Shown here piece after piece: positions 32,918 to 43,580 of a DNA stretch of 50,078 bases (positions are counted from its first letter, which is position 1; each line of letters starts with the position of its first letter). Source of the stretch: Prevotella sp. Lineage in GTDB: Bacteria > Bacteroidota > Bacteroidia > Bacteroidales > Bacteroidaceae. Location of the stretch: contig JAGAAJ010000018.1 in the NCBI GenBank assembly GCA_017615355.1, positions 1 through 50,078 on the forward strand. The letters run 5' to 3'. The notes under the pieces were generated by a model that worked only from the letters and a program-made list of their open reading frames with translations, was not told where the DNA came from and did no database searches. The position numbers and the translations under genes are program-made.

Positions 32918-34087
32918 ATGAAAGAACGTTTTTTCCGCAGCCTTTGCGTGCTCGCGGCGATGTTGTGTGTCAGCCTGCCAGCAGGTGCGCAGTCCTATAC
33001 CATAGAGGATATGGACAGCATCGAAATAGGTCTCGTCACCTGCTCACCCCACGACGAGGTGTATAGCCTCTACGGACACTCTGCCCTGCACGTACATGAC
33101 TTGCGTACCGACAGTCATCTGGTATACAACTACGGCGTCTTCGATTTCAGGAAGCCTCATTTCGTGTGGCGTTTCATCATGGGTAAGACCGACTACTGTC
33201 TGGAACGCTACTCCGCATTTGATAGATGGGTCAAGTCCTACACCAAGTGGGGCTGTCTGGTGGAGGAACAGATACTCAACCTCAGCAATACAGAGAAGCT
33301 GCGTCTCTTTCAGGCGTTGGAGGAGAATCTGAAGCGCTATCCCGTCTATCGCTACAACTATTTCTTCGATAACTGTAGCACACGTCCCAGGAACATCGTT
33401 GAGCGCAGTCTTGACGGCAAGGTGAACTATGCCGCACGGCCTGACTACAACCCGACATTCCGCGAGATGATTCATGCTTGCACCAAAGACCATCCGTGGG
33501 CTACCTTTGGCAACGACCTGCTGCTGGGACTGCGCGCCGATATAAAGGCCACGCAGCGTGAACAGGAATTCCTGCCTGCAAACCTGTGTTACGACTTCGA
33601 CCACGCCACCGTTGTCCGCGAGGACGAGACACGCCCGCTGGTGTTGCGCCATGTGGTGATCGCACCCTTGAGCCAGCAGCCTATCAGTGGCGGATTTCCT
33701 ATCTCGCCTCTCGCGTGTACATTATTTATATTAGGAGTCAGCATCTGCATCTTTGTGATGGAATGGCGCAGAAAACGTACAATGGTATGGTGGGACGCTG
33801 TACTGATGCTGCTCACGGGCCTGCCAGGTCTGTTGCTGTTGCTGATGTTCTTCTCCGAGCATCCTGCCACCAGCACCAACCTGCAGATTCTAGTGCTCAA
33901 TCCCGTGGCCCTATTCTTCCTGCCTGCTGTCATCAGACATCGTCGTACCCGCTGGTTCACCATCAGCCTCTGCTGCCTTATTGCCTTCTTCATCGGCGGC
34001 ATCTGGCAGGATTACGCCACGGGTATGGAATTTGTGGCACTAAGTTTGCTGTTAAGATATTGGATACATCGCCGACATGACAAATAG
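32918..34087 (+). CDS. DUF4105 family exported membrane protein
   Basis: The protein is 389 residues from the ATG at 32918; a GTG at 32912 is an alternative. After a signal peptide (AGAQ) comes the DUF4105 domain with 'VYSLYGHSALHVHD', containing conserved histidines, and 'NYFFDNCSTRPRNIVE', with the conserved Asn-Cys-Ser-Thr. These resemble a His/Cys papain-like catalytic arrangement. Residues from about 270 form several membrane helices. The biochemical function of the family is unknown. It overlaps the next gene by 11 bp, so the pair is probably co-translated. Confidence 0.85.
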   Translation: MKERFFRSLCVLAAMLCVSLPAGAQSYTIEDMDSIEIGLVTCSPHDEVYSLYGHSALHVHDLRTDSHLVYNYGVFDFRKPHFVWRFIMGKTDYCLERYSAFDRWVKSYTKWGCLVEEQILNLSNTEKLRLFQALEENLKRYPVYRYNYFFDNCSTRPRNIVERSLDGKVNYAARPDYNPTFREMIHACTKDHPWATFGNDLLLGLRADIKATQREQEFLPANLCYDFDHATVVREDETRPLVLRHVVIAPLSQQPISGGFPISPLACTLFILGVSICIFVMEWRRKRTMVWWDAVLMLLTGLPGLLLLLMFFSEHPATSTNLQILVLNPVALFFLPAVIRHRRTRWFTISLCCLIAFFIGGIWQDYATGMEFVALSLLLRYWIHRRHDK

Positions 34088-35654
34088 ACACCTCTATATC
34101 ACACTGCTGGCGCTCCTCGGCTTTACCACCGACTCACCAGCACAGGAGCAGGCACGCACTGCGCCAAGACTGGTCATTAACATTGCCATTGACCAGCTAC
34201 GCTCCGACTACCTCGAGGCCTTTACTCCACTCTATAGTGAGGGCGGCTTGAAGCGACTGCTCAACGGCGGCACGGTCTTTGTCAATGCCTCTTATCCCTT
34301 CACACCCGTCGACAGAGCCTCAGCCATTGCTGCGCTGAGCACGGGCACCACCCCCTATTATAATAGTATGGTAGGCAACCAGTGGCTCAACCGCGAGACG
34401 CTGCGTCCTGTGGGTTGTGTCGATGATAGTCGCTTCGCAGGTCTGCTCACGCATGAGATGACATCACCCGACGGCCTGCTAACATCGACGCTGGGCGACG
34501 AGCTGAAGGTGACCACAGGCGGCAAGTCGCTTGTCTATGCCATCGCCCCCTATCGGGAGGCCGCCGTCCTGTCAGCAGGACACGCTGCCGACGCAGCTCT
34601 GTGGATTGACAATGTCTACGGCGACTGGTGTACCTCTACCTACTACACGAATCTGATGCCTTCATGGCTCAAGGTCTACAACGATAAGAACGCACCAGCG
34701 AAAAAGATTGTCAACACCCAGTGGGAGCCGCTCTACGACGTGACAGGAACGTACAACTACTTCCTCTATACTGGCGACAACAAGCCCTTCCGCCATCAAT
34801 TCAAAGGCGACTATCGCTTCAACAATTACAAGGAGAGTGCGCTGGTCAACGCCGATGTCACTGAGTTGGCTGTACATTGTATCGCCAGCACTGGCATGGG
34901 CCAGGACATGGTGCCCGACCTGCTGAGCCTGACCTATTATGCCGGAACATACGGACATCAGCGTGTGACAGACTGTCAGATGGAGCTGCAGGACATATAT
35001 ATGCGCCTTGACCGCGAGCTGCAGCGACTGATGGCCTATATCGACCTTAACTTCAGCGCCAATGATGTGCTTTACGTCGTCACATCTACGGGCTACAACG
35101 ATGTGGAGCCTGCCGACTATCTGGCCTTCCGCATCCCCACGGGCACGCTGAACATGACACGCACAGCTCATCTGCTGAACATGTACTTAGGCGGTATATG
35201 GGGACAGGACGCCTATGTGGAGGCAACCTACAAGAATCATATCTTCCTCAACCACAAGTTGTTGGAAAAGAAGAAGATCAGCCTCAACGAGGCCACCAGC
35301 CGTTCGCAGGAATTAGTGGCGATGATGCAGGGCGTGCGCAATGTGTATACCTCCCTGCAGTTGCTCACCGCACAGAACCCGCAGATGGAAAAGATTCGCA
35401 ATGCCTTCCATCCGCAGCGTTGTGGCGATATCATCATTGAGGCTGCTCCTGGCTGGACTGTGCTCAACGAAGACACACAGCAGAGCTATGTCTCAACTGC
35501 CTCTTTCACACAATTTCCTATTATCATCTATGGTGCAGGAACACGGGCCGAACGCATTGCTACGCCTGTCACTACTGACCGCATTGCACCTACCATTGCA
35601 CGTTCCATTCGCATCCGTGCACCCAATGCCTGTTCCTCTGAGCCATTATTTTGA
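34077..35654 (+). CDS. Alkaline phosphatase superfamily (PafA-like) protein, probably inactive
   Basis: This 525-residue exported protein (signal MTNRHLYITLLALLGFTTDS) starts its domain with 'PRLVINIAIDQLRSDYLEAFTPLYSEGGLKRLL', the recognisable metal-binding Asp strand of PafA-type phosphatases. The nucleophile region, usually TGHASIYTG, reads TPVDRASAIAALSTG. The later metal sites, usually D-x-x-GH and TADHG, read YYAGTYGHQ and VTSTGYNDVE. Most zinc ligands and the Thr nucleophile region are therefore altered. The fold is clear but catalysis is doubtful. It may be a binding or scaffold protein in the envelope, coupled to the DUF4105 protein by an 11-bp overlap. Confidence 0.8.
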   Translation: MTNRHLYITLLALLGFTTDSPAQEQARTAPRLVINIAIDQLRSDYLEAFTPLYSEGGLKRLLNGGTVFVNASYPFTPVDRASAIAALSTGTTPYYNSMVGNQWLNRETLRPVGCVDDSRFAGLLTHEMTSPDGLLTSTLGDELKVTTGGKSLVYAIAPYREAAVLSAGHAADAALWIDNVYGDWCTSTYYTNLMPSWLKVYNDKNAPAKKIVNTQWEPLYDVTGTYNYFLYTGDNKPFRHQFKGDYRFNNYKESALVNADVTELAVHCIASTGMGQDMVPDLLSLTYYAGTYGHQRVTDCQMELQDIYMRLDRELQRLMAYIDLNFSANDVLYVVTSTGYNDVEPADYLAFRIPTGTLNMTRTAHLLNMYLGGIWGQDAYVEATYKNHIFLNHKLLEKKKISLNEATSRSQELVAMMQGVRNVYTSLQLLTAQNPQMEKIRNAFHPQRCGDIIIEAAPGWTVLNEDTQQSYVSTASFTQFPIIIYGAGTRAERIATPVTTDRIAPTIARSIRIRAPNACSSEPLF

Positions 35655-35659
35655 TTTTT

Positions 35660-35692
35660 TTTGCAGGATTACGCAAAAATTGTGTACCTTTG
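35660..35692 (+). promoter_or_regulatory. Predicted secA promoter
   Basis: TTTG (35660-35663), 21 bp, TACCTTTG (35685-35692). The leader is about 52 nt and A-rich before the ATG at 35749. Confidence 0.75.
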
Positions 35693-35748
35693 CACCCGCT
35701 TAGAAAAAAAAAAGTAAATCGTAAATTGTCAAATTGTACATATAAAAA

Positions 35749-38700
35749 ATGAATTTCACCAATATTCTTAAGTCACTGTTCGGCGACAAATCGTCGCGTG
35801 ACATGAAACTCATACAACCCTTCGTGGAGAAGGTGAAGGCACAGACACCCAAGATAGAGGTGCTCGACAACGATGCGCTACGTGCCCGCACTCAGGAAAT
35901 AAGAAAGCAAGTGCAGGCCGCCGCTACAGAGCAGAAAGCTGAGATAGAGAAGCTGAAGGCCACCATCGAGAACACACCCTTGGACGAGCGTGCTGATATC
36001 TTCGCCAAGGTGGACAAGCTCGAGAAGGTAGCTCTTGATAAGTACGAAGAAGCCCTCAATGAGGTGATGCCCGAGGTCTTTGCCATCGTGAAGGAGACGG
36101 CCAAGCGCTTTGCCGAGAACGAGGAGACCATCGTCACGGCTACCGATTTCGACCGCGAGCTGGCTGGCGACCCGACGAAGGACTTTATCACTATTGACGG
36201 CGACAAGGCTATCTACCATAACCACTGGACAGCCGGCGGCAACGACCTGAAGTGGGAAATGATTCACTACGACGTGCAGCTCTTCGGCGGCGTCGTGCTG
36301 CATCAGGGTAAGATTGCCGAGATGGCTACTGGTGAAGGTAAGACGCTGGTGGCTACGCTGCCTGTCTTCCTCAATGCTCTGACAGGCAATGGTGTACACG
36401 TCGTCACCGTCAACGACTATCTGGCCAAGCGTGACTCTGAGTGGATGGGGCCGCTCTATATGTTCCACGGACTCAGCGTCGACTGCATCGACAAGCATAA
36501 GCCCAACTCGCCTGAGCGTCGCAATGCCTATCAGGCTGACATCACCTTCGGTACAAACAACGAGTTTGGCTTCGACTATCTGCGTGACAACATGGCCACA
36601 TCGCCTGCCGACCTCGTGCAGCGCGCCCATAACTATGCCATCGTCGACGAGGTTGACTCCGTGTTGATTGACGATGCGCGTACGCCTTTGATTATCAGCG
36701 GCCCCGTGCCCAAGGGCGAGGTGCAGATGTTCGAGGAATATCAGCCACTGGTCGAAAAGATAGTAGGTGTGCAACGTCAGCTGGCTACGCAATACCTGGC
36801 CGACGCCAAGCAGAAGATTACTGCCGGACAGCAGAACGACGACAAGAAGCTGCTCGAAGAGGGCTTCCTCTCGCTGTTCCGTTCGCACAAGGCCCTGCCG
36901 AAAAACAAGCCGCTTATCAAGTATCTCTCGGAAGAGGGTATCAAGGCTGGCATGTTGAAGACGGAAGAGACCTACATGGAGAATAACAACCGCCGCATGC
37001 CCGAGGCTGTAGAGCCGCTCTACTTCGTCGTTGACGAGAAGCTGAACAGCTGCGACCTCACCGACAAGGGTACGGCATGGCTTGCCAAGCAGGTCGACGA
37101 TCCCGATCTCTTCATCCTGCCCGACATCGCCGCACAGCTCTCTGCTCTTGAGGCTGAGACAGGTCTCACCGACGAGGAGCGCGTGAACAAGAAAGATGAG
37201 CTGATGGCCCACTACGCTGTGCAGAGCGAGCGTGTGCACACCCTGCAGCAGTTGCTCAAGGCTTACTGTATGTTCAACAAGGACGACGAGTACGTGGTCA
37301 TCGACGGCGAGGTGAAGATTGTGGACGAGCAGACAGGCCGTATCATGGAGGGCCGCCGCTGGAGCGACGGACTGCACCAGGCTGTTGAGGCCAAGGAGCA
37401 CGTGAAGGTGGAGGCTGCCACGCAGACCTTTGCCACCATCACCCTGCAGAACTATTTCCGCATGTATCACAAGCTGGCAGGTATGACGGGTACAGCTATC
37501 ACAGAGGCTGGTGAGTTCTGGGACATCTACAAGCTCGATGTCGTGGAGATTCCCACCAACCGTCCCGTTATCCGCAACGATATGGACGACCGTGTCTACA
37601 AGACCCAACGTGAAAAGTACCGCGCCGTCATCGCCGAGGTGGTGAAGATGCGCAATGCAGGCCGCCCGACGCTGATTGGTACGACATCGGTGGAGATCTC
37701 TGAGTTGCTCAGCCGCATGCTGTCGATGTATGTCGATCCTGAGACGGGCAAGCGCGAGGGCATTCCCCACCAGGTGCTGAACGCCAAGCTGCACCAGAAG
37801 GAGGCCGACATCGTGGCTCTGGCCGGTCAGCAGGACAGCAACGGCAAGGGTGCTGTGACCATCGCCACCAACATGGCTGGTCGTGGTACCGATATCAAGC
37901 TGTCGCCTGAGGTGAAGGCAGCAGGCGGTCTGGCCATCATCGGTACAGAGCGCCATGAGAGCCGTCGTGTGGACCGCCAGCTGCGTGGTCGTTCTGGACG
38001 TCAGGGAGATCCGGGCTCGTCTGTGTTCTTCGTTTCTCTCGAAGACAAGCTGATGCGTCTGTTCGCCTCTGAGCGCATTGCCCGTGTGATGGACCGCCTC
38101 GGATTCAAGGAGGGCGACATGATTGAGAGCTCGATGATCAGCAACAGTATCGAGCGCGCTCAGAAAAAGGTGGAGGAGAACCATTTTGGTGTGCGCAAGC
38201 GCCTGCTGGAATACGACGACGTGATGAACAAGCAGCGTACCGTCATCTACGAGAAGCGCCGCCACGCCCTGATGGGTGAGCGTATCGGTATGGATATCGC
38301 CAATACGCTGTGGGACCGCGTCAGCACCACCATCGAGCGCAACGACTACATAGGTTGTAAGGAAGAGTTCATCCGCCTGTTTGGTATGGAGGTGCCCTTC
38401 ACCGAGGAACAGTTCCTCGACCTGCGCCGTCGCGACGAGATTGCCGAGAACGCTTTCCAGGAGGTGCTGGCACACTTCAATCGCCGCTGCGACCGCATCC
38501 GCGAGGTGGCACTGCCTATCATCAAGAATGTCTATGAGAACCAGGGACACATGTACGAGCGCATCCTCGTGCCCATCACCGACGGACGTCGCACCTACAA
38601 CATCGCCTGCAACCTGAAGGAGGCCTACGAGACAGAGTGCAAGAGCGTGGTGAAGGAGTTTGAGAAGCAGATGCTGCTCCACATCATCGACGAGGCATGG

Positions 38701-39126
38701 AAGGAGAACCTGCGCGAGCTCGACGAGCTGAAGCACTCTGTACAGAACGCCAGCTACGAGCAGAAAGACCCGCTCCTCATCTTTAAATTAGAGAGCGCCA
38801 AGCTGTTTGACAACATGGTGAACGAGATGTTCAACCGTCAGGTCACCATCCTCACCCGTGCCCAGATTCCTGAGATGCAGAACCGTGAGGTACAGGAGGC
38901 CGCTCCTGAGCAGCACACCGACCGCCGCGGCTACACCGAGAACAAGCAGTCGGCCGAGCAGGAACAGCTTGTTGACCAGAATCAGCGTGCCGCCGCCCAG
39001 CACGACACCCGTGCCCAGCAGCCACGTAATCCTATCATCAAAGACAAGCTGCCAGGCCGTAACGATCCCTGCCCCTGCGGCAGCGGCAAGAAGTTCAAGA
39101 ACTGCCACGGACGAGGCATCGTCTGA
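35749..39126 (+). CDS. secA: Preprotein translocase ATPase SecA
   Basis: This 1125-residue protein is longer than proteobacterial SecA (about 900) because of insertions usual in Bacteroidetes. Walker A (ATGEGKTL) is at about residues 194-201. The '[20 protein letters not shown]' DEAD-equivalent, '[13 protein letters not shown]', '[13 protein letters not shown]' and the helicase motif VI region '[15 protein letters not shown]' are all intact. The C-terminal SEC-C zinc motif is [13 protein letters not shown]. It drives export through SecYEG. It has its own promoter and a terminator. Confidence 0.98.
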   Translation: MNFTNILKSLFGDKSSRDMKLIQPFVEKVKAQTPKIEVLDNDALRARTQEIRKQVQAAATEQKAEIEKLKATIENTPLDERADIFAKVDKLEKVALDKYEEALNEVMPEVFAIVKETAKRFAENEETIVTATDFDRELAGDPTKDFITIDGDKAIYHNHWTAGGNDLKWEMIHYDVQLFGGVVLHQGKIAEMATGEGKTLVATLPVFLNALTGNGVHVVTVNDYLAKRDSEWMGPLYMFHGLSVDCIDKHKPNSPERRNAYQADITFGTNNEFGFDYLRDNMATSPADLVQRAHNYAIVDEVDSVLIDDARTPLIISGPVPKGEVQMFEEYQPLVEKIVGVQRQLATQYLADAKQKITAGQQNDDKKLLEEGFLSLFRSHKALPKNKPLIKYLSEEGIKAGMLKTEETYMENNNRRMPEAVEPLYFVVDEKLNSCDLTDKGTAWLAKQVDDPDLFILPDIAAQLSALEAETGLTDEERVNKKDELMAHYAVQSERVHTLQQLLKAYCMFNKDDEYVVIDGEVKIVDEQTGRIMEGRRWSDGLHQAVEAKEHVKVEAATQTFATITLQNYFRMYHKLAGMTGTAITEAGEFWDIYKLDVVEIPTNRPVIRNDMDDRVYKTQREKYRAVIAEVVKMRNAGRPTLIGTTSVEISELLSRMLSMYVDPETGKREGIPHQVLNAKLHQKEADIVALAGQQDSNGKGAVTIATNMAGRGTDIKLSPEVKAAGGLAIIGTERHESRRVDRQLRGRSGRQGDPGSSVFFVSLEDKLMRLFASERIARVMDRLGFKEGDMIESSMISNSIERAQKKVEENHFGVRKRLLEYDDVMNKQRTVIYEKRRHALMGERIGMDIANTLWDRVSTTIERNDYIGCKEEFIRLFGMEVPFTEEQFLDLRRRDEIAENAFQEVLAHFNRRCDRIREVALPIIKNVYENQGHMYERILVPITDGRRTYNIACNLKEAYETECKSVVKEFEKQMLLHIIDEAWKENLRELDELKHSVQNASYEQKDPLLIFKLESAKLFDNMVNEMFNRQVTILTRAQIPEMQNREVQEAAPEQHTDRRGYTENKQSAEQEQLVDQNQRAAAQHDTRAQQPRNPIIKDKLPGRNDPCPCGSGKKFKNCHGRGIV

Positions 39127-39140
39127 TTGACATAGTAAAA

Positions 39141-39185
39141 AAGGAAGGCATATCGTTGCTACTCTGCAGCGATATGCTTTTCTTT
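39141..39185 (+). terminator. secA terminator
   Basis: GCATATCG (39148-39155) pairs with CGATATGC (39170-39177), with extra TGC/GCA pairing inside, followed by TTTTCTTTT. Confidence 0.8.
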
Positions 39186-39231
39186 TAAGATTTTTTTCCC
39201 AGCTGAACGCAGATTATATCAAATAAAGTTG

Positions 39232-39239
39232 TATCTTTG
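39232..39239 (+). promoter_or_regulatory. Predicted -7 element for cstA
   Basis: TATCTTTG, 40 nt before the ATG at 39280. No good -33 is seen. Confidence 0.45.
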
Positions 39240-39279
39240 CAGTCGTAAAGTGTTTTCTTGAAAATAGAAGTAGAAAAGT

Positions 39280-40743
39280 ATGATTACTTTTGCTGTGAGC
39301 CTGGTGGCTCTTGTCTTGGGCTATTTCCTCTATGGCCGCTTCGTGGAACGTGTTTTCGGACCTGACGACAGGCCTACGCCTGCTGTGGCCAAGGCCGACG
39401 GTGTAGACTTCATGGTACTGCCCGGCTGGAAGATCTTTATGATTCAATTCCTGAACATTGCCGGTACTGGTCCCATCTTCGGTGCCATCATGGGTGCACA
39501 GTTCGGACCGGCCGCCTACCTGTGGATTGTGCTGGGCTGCATCTTCGCTGGTGCTACGCACGACTATATGAGCGGTATGCTCAGTGTGCGCAATGGCGGC
39601 ATCAACCAACCGGAGATCATCGGTCGTTTCTTAGGCAAGACGACGAAGCAGGTGATGCTGGTATTCTCGGTGTTCCTGCTGATGATGGTAGGTGCCGTGT
39701 TTGTGTACAGCCCCGCCACACTGATGCAGGGCCTCTGCGTGGAACATGCCCCATCGATGGAGGTTCTGGGCGACAGCACATTCTGGATCATTGTCATCTT
39801 TGCATATTATCTCATCGCCACGATGATGCCTATCGACAAGATTATCGGCAAGGTATATCCGCTGTTCGCCTTCTCGCTGCTGTTTATGGCAGGTGCACTA
39901 TTGGTGATGCTCTTTGTCAAGCAGCCTGCCATTCCCGAACTGTGGGAAAGCCTGCCCACTAAGGCCCTGACTGCCGACAGCATCTTCCCCTGCCTGTTCA
40001 TCACCATCGCCTGTGGAGCCATCAGCGGCTTCCACGCTACGCAGAGCCCGTTGATGGCACGCTGCATGAAGAGTGAGAAGCAGGGACGCCCCATCTTCTA
40101 CGGAGCCATGATTACCGAGGGTATCGTGGCACTCATCTGGGCCACAGTAGCCATGTACTTCTTCTATGACCAGCCCACACCCGGTTATCAGCTGATAGAG
40201 GGAGGCGAAGGCATCATCAACAAGGCTCCAAGCATCGTGAGTGCGATATGCGACAGCTGGCTAGGCCTCTTCGGCAGCATACTGGCCATCCTCGGTGTGG
40301 TGGCTGCGCCTATCACCAGCGGCGATACCGCCCTGCGCTCGGCACGTCTCATCATTGCCGACTTCGTTCACCTGGAGCAGCGCACCATCCGCAAGCGACT
40401 CTACATCTGCATTCCCTTGTTCGCAGCTGTCATCGCCCTGCTTATCTGGCAAATTAGCGACGCAGAGGGCTTTAAGAAGATATGGAGCTGGTTCGGATGG
40501 AGCAACCAGACACTCTCCGTCTTCATGCTCTGGGCCATCACCGTCTATCTGGTTCAGCAGAAGAAACCGTTTGTCATCACGCTGATTCCAGCACTGTTCA
40601 TGACAGTGGTGTGCTCCACCTATCTCATTACCCAGCAGCTGTTCCATCTCGATGACATGTGGAGCTGGATCATCGCAGGCATTGCCTTCGTCATCGCAGC
40701 CCTATGGTTCTGCCTGTGGTACAGGAACAATAAAAAACAATAA
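39280..40743 (+). CDS. cstA: Carbon starvation protein CstA family transporter
   Basis: This 487-residue polytopic membrane protein is of the shorter CstA form. Family motifs include 'GPIFGAIMGAQFGPAAYLWIVLG', 'AGATHDYMSGMLSVRNGG', 'CGAISGFHATQSPLMARC' and 'APITSGDTALRSARLI' in order. CstA proteins import peptides or pyruvate in carbon limitation. The final helices end 'LWFCLWYRNNKKQ'. It is followed after 40 bp of A/T-rich repeat-like sequence by the small barrel gene. Confidence 0.93.
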   Translation: MITFAVSLVALVLGYFLYGRFVERVFGPDDRPTPAVAKADGVDFMVLPGWKIFMIQFLNIAGTGPIFGAIMGAQFGPAAYLWIVLGCIFAGATHDYMSGMLSVRNGGINQPEIIGRFLGKTTKQVMLVFSVFLLMMVGAVFVYSPATLMQGLCVEHAPSMEVLGDSTFWIIVIFAYYLIATMMPIDKIIGKVYPLFAFSLLFMAGALLVMLFVKQPAIPELWESLPTKALTADSIFPCLFITIACGAISGFHATQSPLMARCMKSEKQGRPIFYGAMITEGIVALIWATVAMYFFYDQPTPGYQLIEGGEGIINKAPSIVSAICDSWLGLFGSILAILGVVAAPITSGDTALRSARLIIADFVHLEQRTIRKRLYICIPLFAAVIALLIWQISDAEGFKKIWSWFGWSNQTLSVFMLWAITVYLVQQKKPFVITLIPALFMTVVCSTYLITQQLFHLDDMWSWIIAGIAFVIAALWFCLWYRNNKKQ

Positions 40744-40783
40744 CCGGTAATCGTTAAACAATAAACACTAAACAAATACAGCT

Positions 40784-41302
40784 ATGAAGAAAATGTTTCT
40801 CTCACTGCTTTGCGCCATTTGCGCATTGGCAGTCAACGCACAGACCTACACCAACAAGCCCTATCAGGACCGCCCGCCTTTCGGCGAGGGTAAGTTCTAC
40901 GTGGCCACAGGCTTCTCGGGACTCGACCTGAGCTTCAATGACATGGAGAAGTGGAACCTCGACGCATCGTTAAAGGGTGGCTATCTTTTCCAGGACAACT
41001 GGATGGTTACCGCACAGGCTGGCTATGACTGGCATCAGAAGGCTCACAACGCCTTTACGGCTGGTGCAGGTCTTCGCTACTACATCGAGCAGAATGGTCT
41101 CTATGTAGGTCTCGGCGCCAACTACGTGCACAAGATGCATGACTACGACGACCTGATGCCTACCATCAACTTGGGCTACGCCTTCTTCCTCAACCGCACC
41201 GTCACCATTGAGCCGGAGGTTTACTACAACCAGAGCCTCAAGAACCACGGTGACTACAGCGGCTTTGGCTTCCGCATCGGCTTTGGCATCTATTTCGAAT
41301 AA
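40784..41302 (+). CDS. Small outer membrane beta-barrel protein
   Basis: This 172-residue protein has a signal peptide (MKKMFLSLLCAICALAVNAQ). The rest consists of short amphipathic strands, for example 'KFYVATGFSGLDLSF', 'LDASLKGGYLFQDNWMVTAQAGY', 'GLYVGLGANYVHKM' and a final 'FGFRIGFGIYFE' ending in phenylalanine-like barrel closure. It resembles eight-stranded OmpW/OmpX-like proteins. Its function is unknown. It lies 28 bp before nadC and 40 bp after cstA on the same strand, probably as part of one transcript. Confidence 0.78.
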   Translation: MKKMFLSLLCAICALAVNAQTYTNKPYQDRPPFGEGKFYVATGFSGLDLSFNDMEKWNLDASLKGGYLFQDNWMVTAQAGYDWHQKAHNAFTAGAGLRYYIEQNGLYVGLGANYVHKMHDYDDLMPTINLGYAFFLNRTVTIEPEVYYNQSLKNHGDYSGFGFRIGFGIYFE

Positions 41303-41329
41303 AACCAAAAACCAAAACTAAAAACCATT

Positions 41330-42178
41330 ATGCTGAGTACTGAAGAATTAGTCGACAGATTGATCGATTTGTCGTTTGCCGAGGACATCGGCGACGGCGA
41401 TCACACCACTTTGTGCTGTATTCCCGAAGACGCCATGGGCCGTTCACACCTGCTTATCAAGGAAAACGGTATCTTGGCTGGCGTCGAGATAGCCAAGGAA
41501 GTATTTCATCGCTTCGATCCTGAGATGCAGGTAGAGGTGCTGATGCAAGACGGCACAAAAGTGAAGAAAGGTGACATTGCCATGATTGTGACGGGTCGGG
41601 TACGCTCGCTGCTGCAGACGGAGCGACTCATGCTGAACATCATGCAGCGCATGAGCGGCATCGCCACGATGACGGCCCGCTATGTGGAGCGCCTCGAAGG
41701 TACGGGTACCCGCGTGCTCGACACTCGCAAGACCACACCCGGTATGCGCATCCTGGAGAAGCAGGCTGTGAAGATTGGCGGCGGCTGCAATCACCGCATC
41801 GGACTCTTCGATATGATCCTGCTGAAGGACAACCACGTCGATTTCGCTGGTGGCATCGTCAATGCCATCTACCGCTGTCATGCTTACCTGAAGGAGAAGG
41901 GCCTCGACCTGAAGATTGAGATTGAGGTCAGAAACTTCGACGAGCTGCAGCAGGTGCTCGACCACGGCGGTGTAGACCGTATCATGCTCGACAATTTCTC
42001 CGTGCCCGACACGAAGAAGGCCGTCGACCTCATTGCCCACCGCTACGAGACAGAATCGAGTGGCGGCATCACCTTCGACACCATTCGTCCCTATGCCGAG
42101 CAGGGTGTCGACTTCATCTCTGTCGGTGCACTGACACATAGCGTGAAAGGTCTCGACATGAGTTTCAAGGCTTGCTAA
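41330..42178 (+). CDS. nadC: Nicotinate-nucleotide pyrophosphorylase (carboxylating)
   Basis: This 282-residue protein is normal family length. Recognisable elements are 'EDIGDGDHTT' near the N-terminus, 'LNIMQRMSGIATMT', 'VLDTRKTTPGMRILEKQAVKIGGGCNHRIGLFDMILLKDNH' (substrate-binding Arg/Lys/His; described in part), 'IEIEVRNFDE' and 'IMLDNFS'. It converts quinolinate and PRPP to nicotinate mononucleotide, CO2 and PPi in NAD synthesis. The genes for quinolinate formation are not in the window. Confidence 0.97.
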   Translation: MLSTEELVDRLIDLSFAEDIGDGDHTTLCCIPEDAMGRSHLLIKENGILAGVEIAKEVFHRFDPEMQVEVLMQDGTKVKKGDIAMIVTGRVRSLLQTERLMLNIMQRMSGIATMTARYVERLEGTGTRVLDTRKTTPGMRILEKQAVKIGGGCNHRIGLFDMILLKDNHVDFAGGIVNAIYRCHAYLKEKGLDLKIEIEVRNFDELQQVLDHGGVDRIMLDNFSVPDTKKAVDLIAHRYETESSGGITFDTIRPYAEQGVDFISVGALTHSVKGLDMSFKAC

Positions 42179-42200
42179 TCATCTTCTATTACTACACCTT

Positions 42201-43580
42201 ATGAAAAGACTACTAACTGTTATTCTTGGGGCAACTATCGCCCTGAGCGTCTCTGCACAGCAGGTGCAACCGTTGCAAACCGTAGTACCTGAGCGTCCCG
42301 CAGGACAGCAGGACGTCCTACAACTGACAGCGCCCCCACTCAAAGTGGTGCGTGTGGGATTTATCGGCTTGGGCATGCGCGGCCCCGGTGCCGTGGAGCG
42401 TTTTGCCCAGATTGAGGGTACTGACGTGAAGGGGCTCTGCGACGTGGTGCCTGAGCGTGTAGAGGACTGCCAGAAGCTCCTGGAGAAGCATGGCCGTCCG
42501 CGTGCCACCGCCTACAGCGGCTCTACGGAGGCCTATAAGAAGATGTGCGAGCGCAACGACATCGACCTCATCTACATCGCCACCGACTGGGTACATCACG
42601 TGCCCCTGGCACTCTACGCTATGGAGCACGGCAAGCACGTGGCCATCGAGGTGCCAGCAGCCATGAACCTTGAAGAGATTTGGCAGCTCATCAACACCTC
42701 CGAACGCACACGCAAGCATTGCATGATGCTGGAGAACTGCGTCTACGACTTTTTTGAGCTTGCCGCTCTGAACATGGCCCAGCAGGGGCTCTTCGGCGAG
42801 GTATTGCACGTGGAAGGATCCTACCTTCACAACCTCGACGACTTCTGGACGGCCTACTGGAACAATTGGCGTCTGGACTACAACGCCAAGTATCGTGGCG
42901 ATGTCTATCCCACACACGGCATCGGCCCCGACTGTCAGGTGCTGAACATCCATCGCGGCGACCGCATGGACTATCTCGTAGCGATGGACACTAAGCCCTA
43001 CAATGGTCCCAAGGTGGTGAAGAAGGTGACAGGCAAGGACTGTCCCGATTTCCAGAATGGCGACCAGACATCGACGCTCATCCGCACCGTCAAGGGTAAG
43101 ACCATGCTCATCCAACACAACGTGCTGACACCGCGTCCCTACAGTCGCATGTTCCAGATCGTGGGCAGCGACGGCTACGCCAGCAAATATCCCGTCAACC
43201 AGCTGCTCTTCCGTCAGGAGATGCTCAGCAGTGACGATGTGCCCGACCATGAGAACCTGAACGCACACGCTCCCCTACCCTCTGCCCTCTGTCAGGAGAT
43301 GCTGCACAAGTACCTGCCGTCCTTCGTCAAGGAGCTGGAAGAGACCGCCAAGAAGGTGGGTGGACACGGTGGTATGGACTTCATCATGGACTATCGCCTC
43401 ATCTACTGTCTGCAGAACGGCCTGCCTCTAGACATGGATGTCTACGACATGGCCGAGTGGTGCTGCTTAGGCGAGCTGACGCGTATCTCAATGGAGAACA
43501 ACTCCGCTCCAGTAGCCATTCCCGACTTCACACGTGGTGCCTGGAACCGTATCGACGGTTTCCGTTATGCATTTAAATAA
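42201..43580 (+). CDS. GH109-family alpha-N-acetylgalactosaminidase-like, exported
   Basis: This 459-residue protein has a signal peptide (LSVSAQ), then a Gfo/Idh/MocA Rossmann domain with GFIGLGMRGPG (about residue 53). Family-specific 'IATDWVHHVPLALYAMEHGKHVAIEVPAA', 'ENCVYDFFELAALNMAQQGLFGEVLHVEG' and the diagnostic GGHGGMDFIMDYRLI (about residue 388) place it in GH109. These enzymes use bound NAD+ in an elimination/addition mechanism to release N-acetylgalactosamine or related sugars. The last base of its stop codon is the first base of the next gene's ATG (TAATG), coupling it to a sugar kinase. Together they suggest mucin or glycoprotein GalNAc salvage. Confidence 0.9.
   Translation: MKRLLTVILGATIALSVSAQQVQPLQTVVPERPAGQQDVLQLTAPPLKVVRVGFIGLGMRGPGAVERFAQIEGTDVKGLCDVVPERVEDCQKLLEKHGRPRATAYSGSTEAYKKMCERNDIDLIYIATDWVHHVPLALYAMEHGKHVAIEVPAAMNLEEIWQLINTSERTRKHCMMLENCVYDFFELAALNMAQQGLFGEVLHVEGSYLHNLDDFWTAYWNNWRLDYNAKYRGDVYPTHGIGPDCQVLNIHRGDRMDYLVAMDTKPYNGPKVVKKVTGKDCPDFQNGDQTSTLIRTVKGKTMLIQHNVLTPRPYSRMFQIVGSDGYASKYPVNQLLFRQEMLSSDDVPDHENLNAHAPLPSALCQEMLHKYLPSFVKELEETAKKVGGHGGMDFIMDYRLIYCLQNGLPLDMDVYDMAEWCCLGELTRISMENNSAPVAIPDFTRGAWNRIDGFRYAFK

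Noticed and set aside
35878-38736. 952-codon open frame antisense to secA
   Set aside because: It is a shadow of a fully conserved secA caused by codon bias; the product is Leu/Val/His-rich without domains, signal or promoter.
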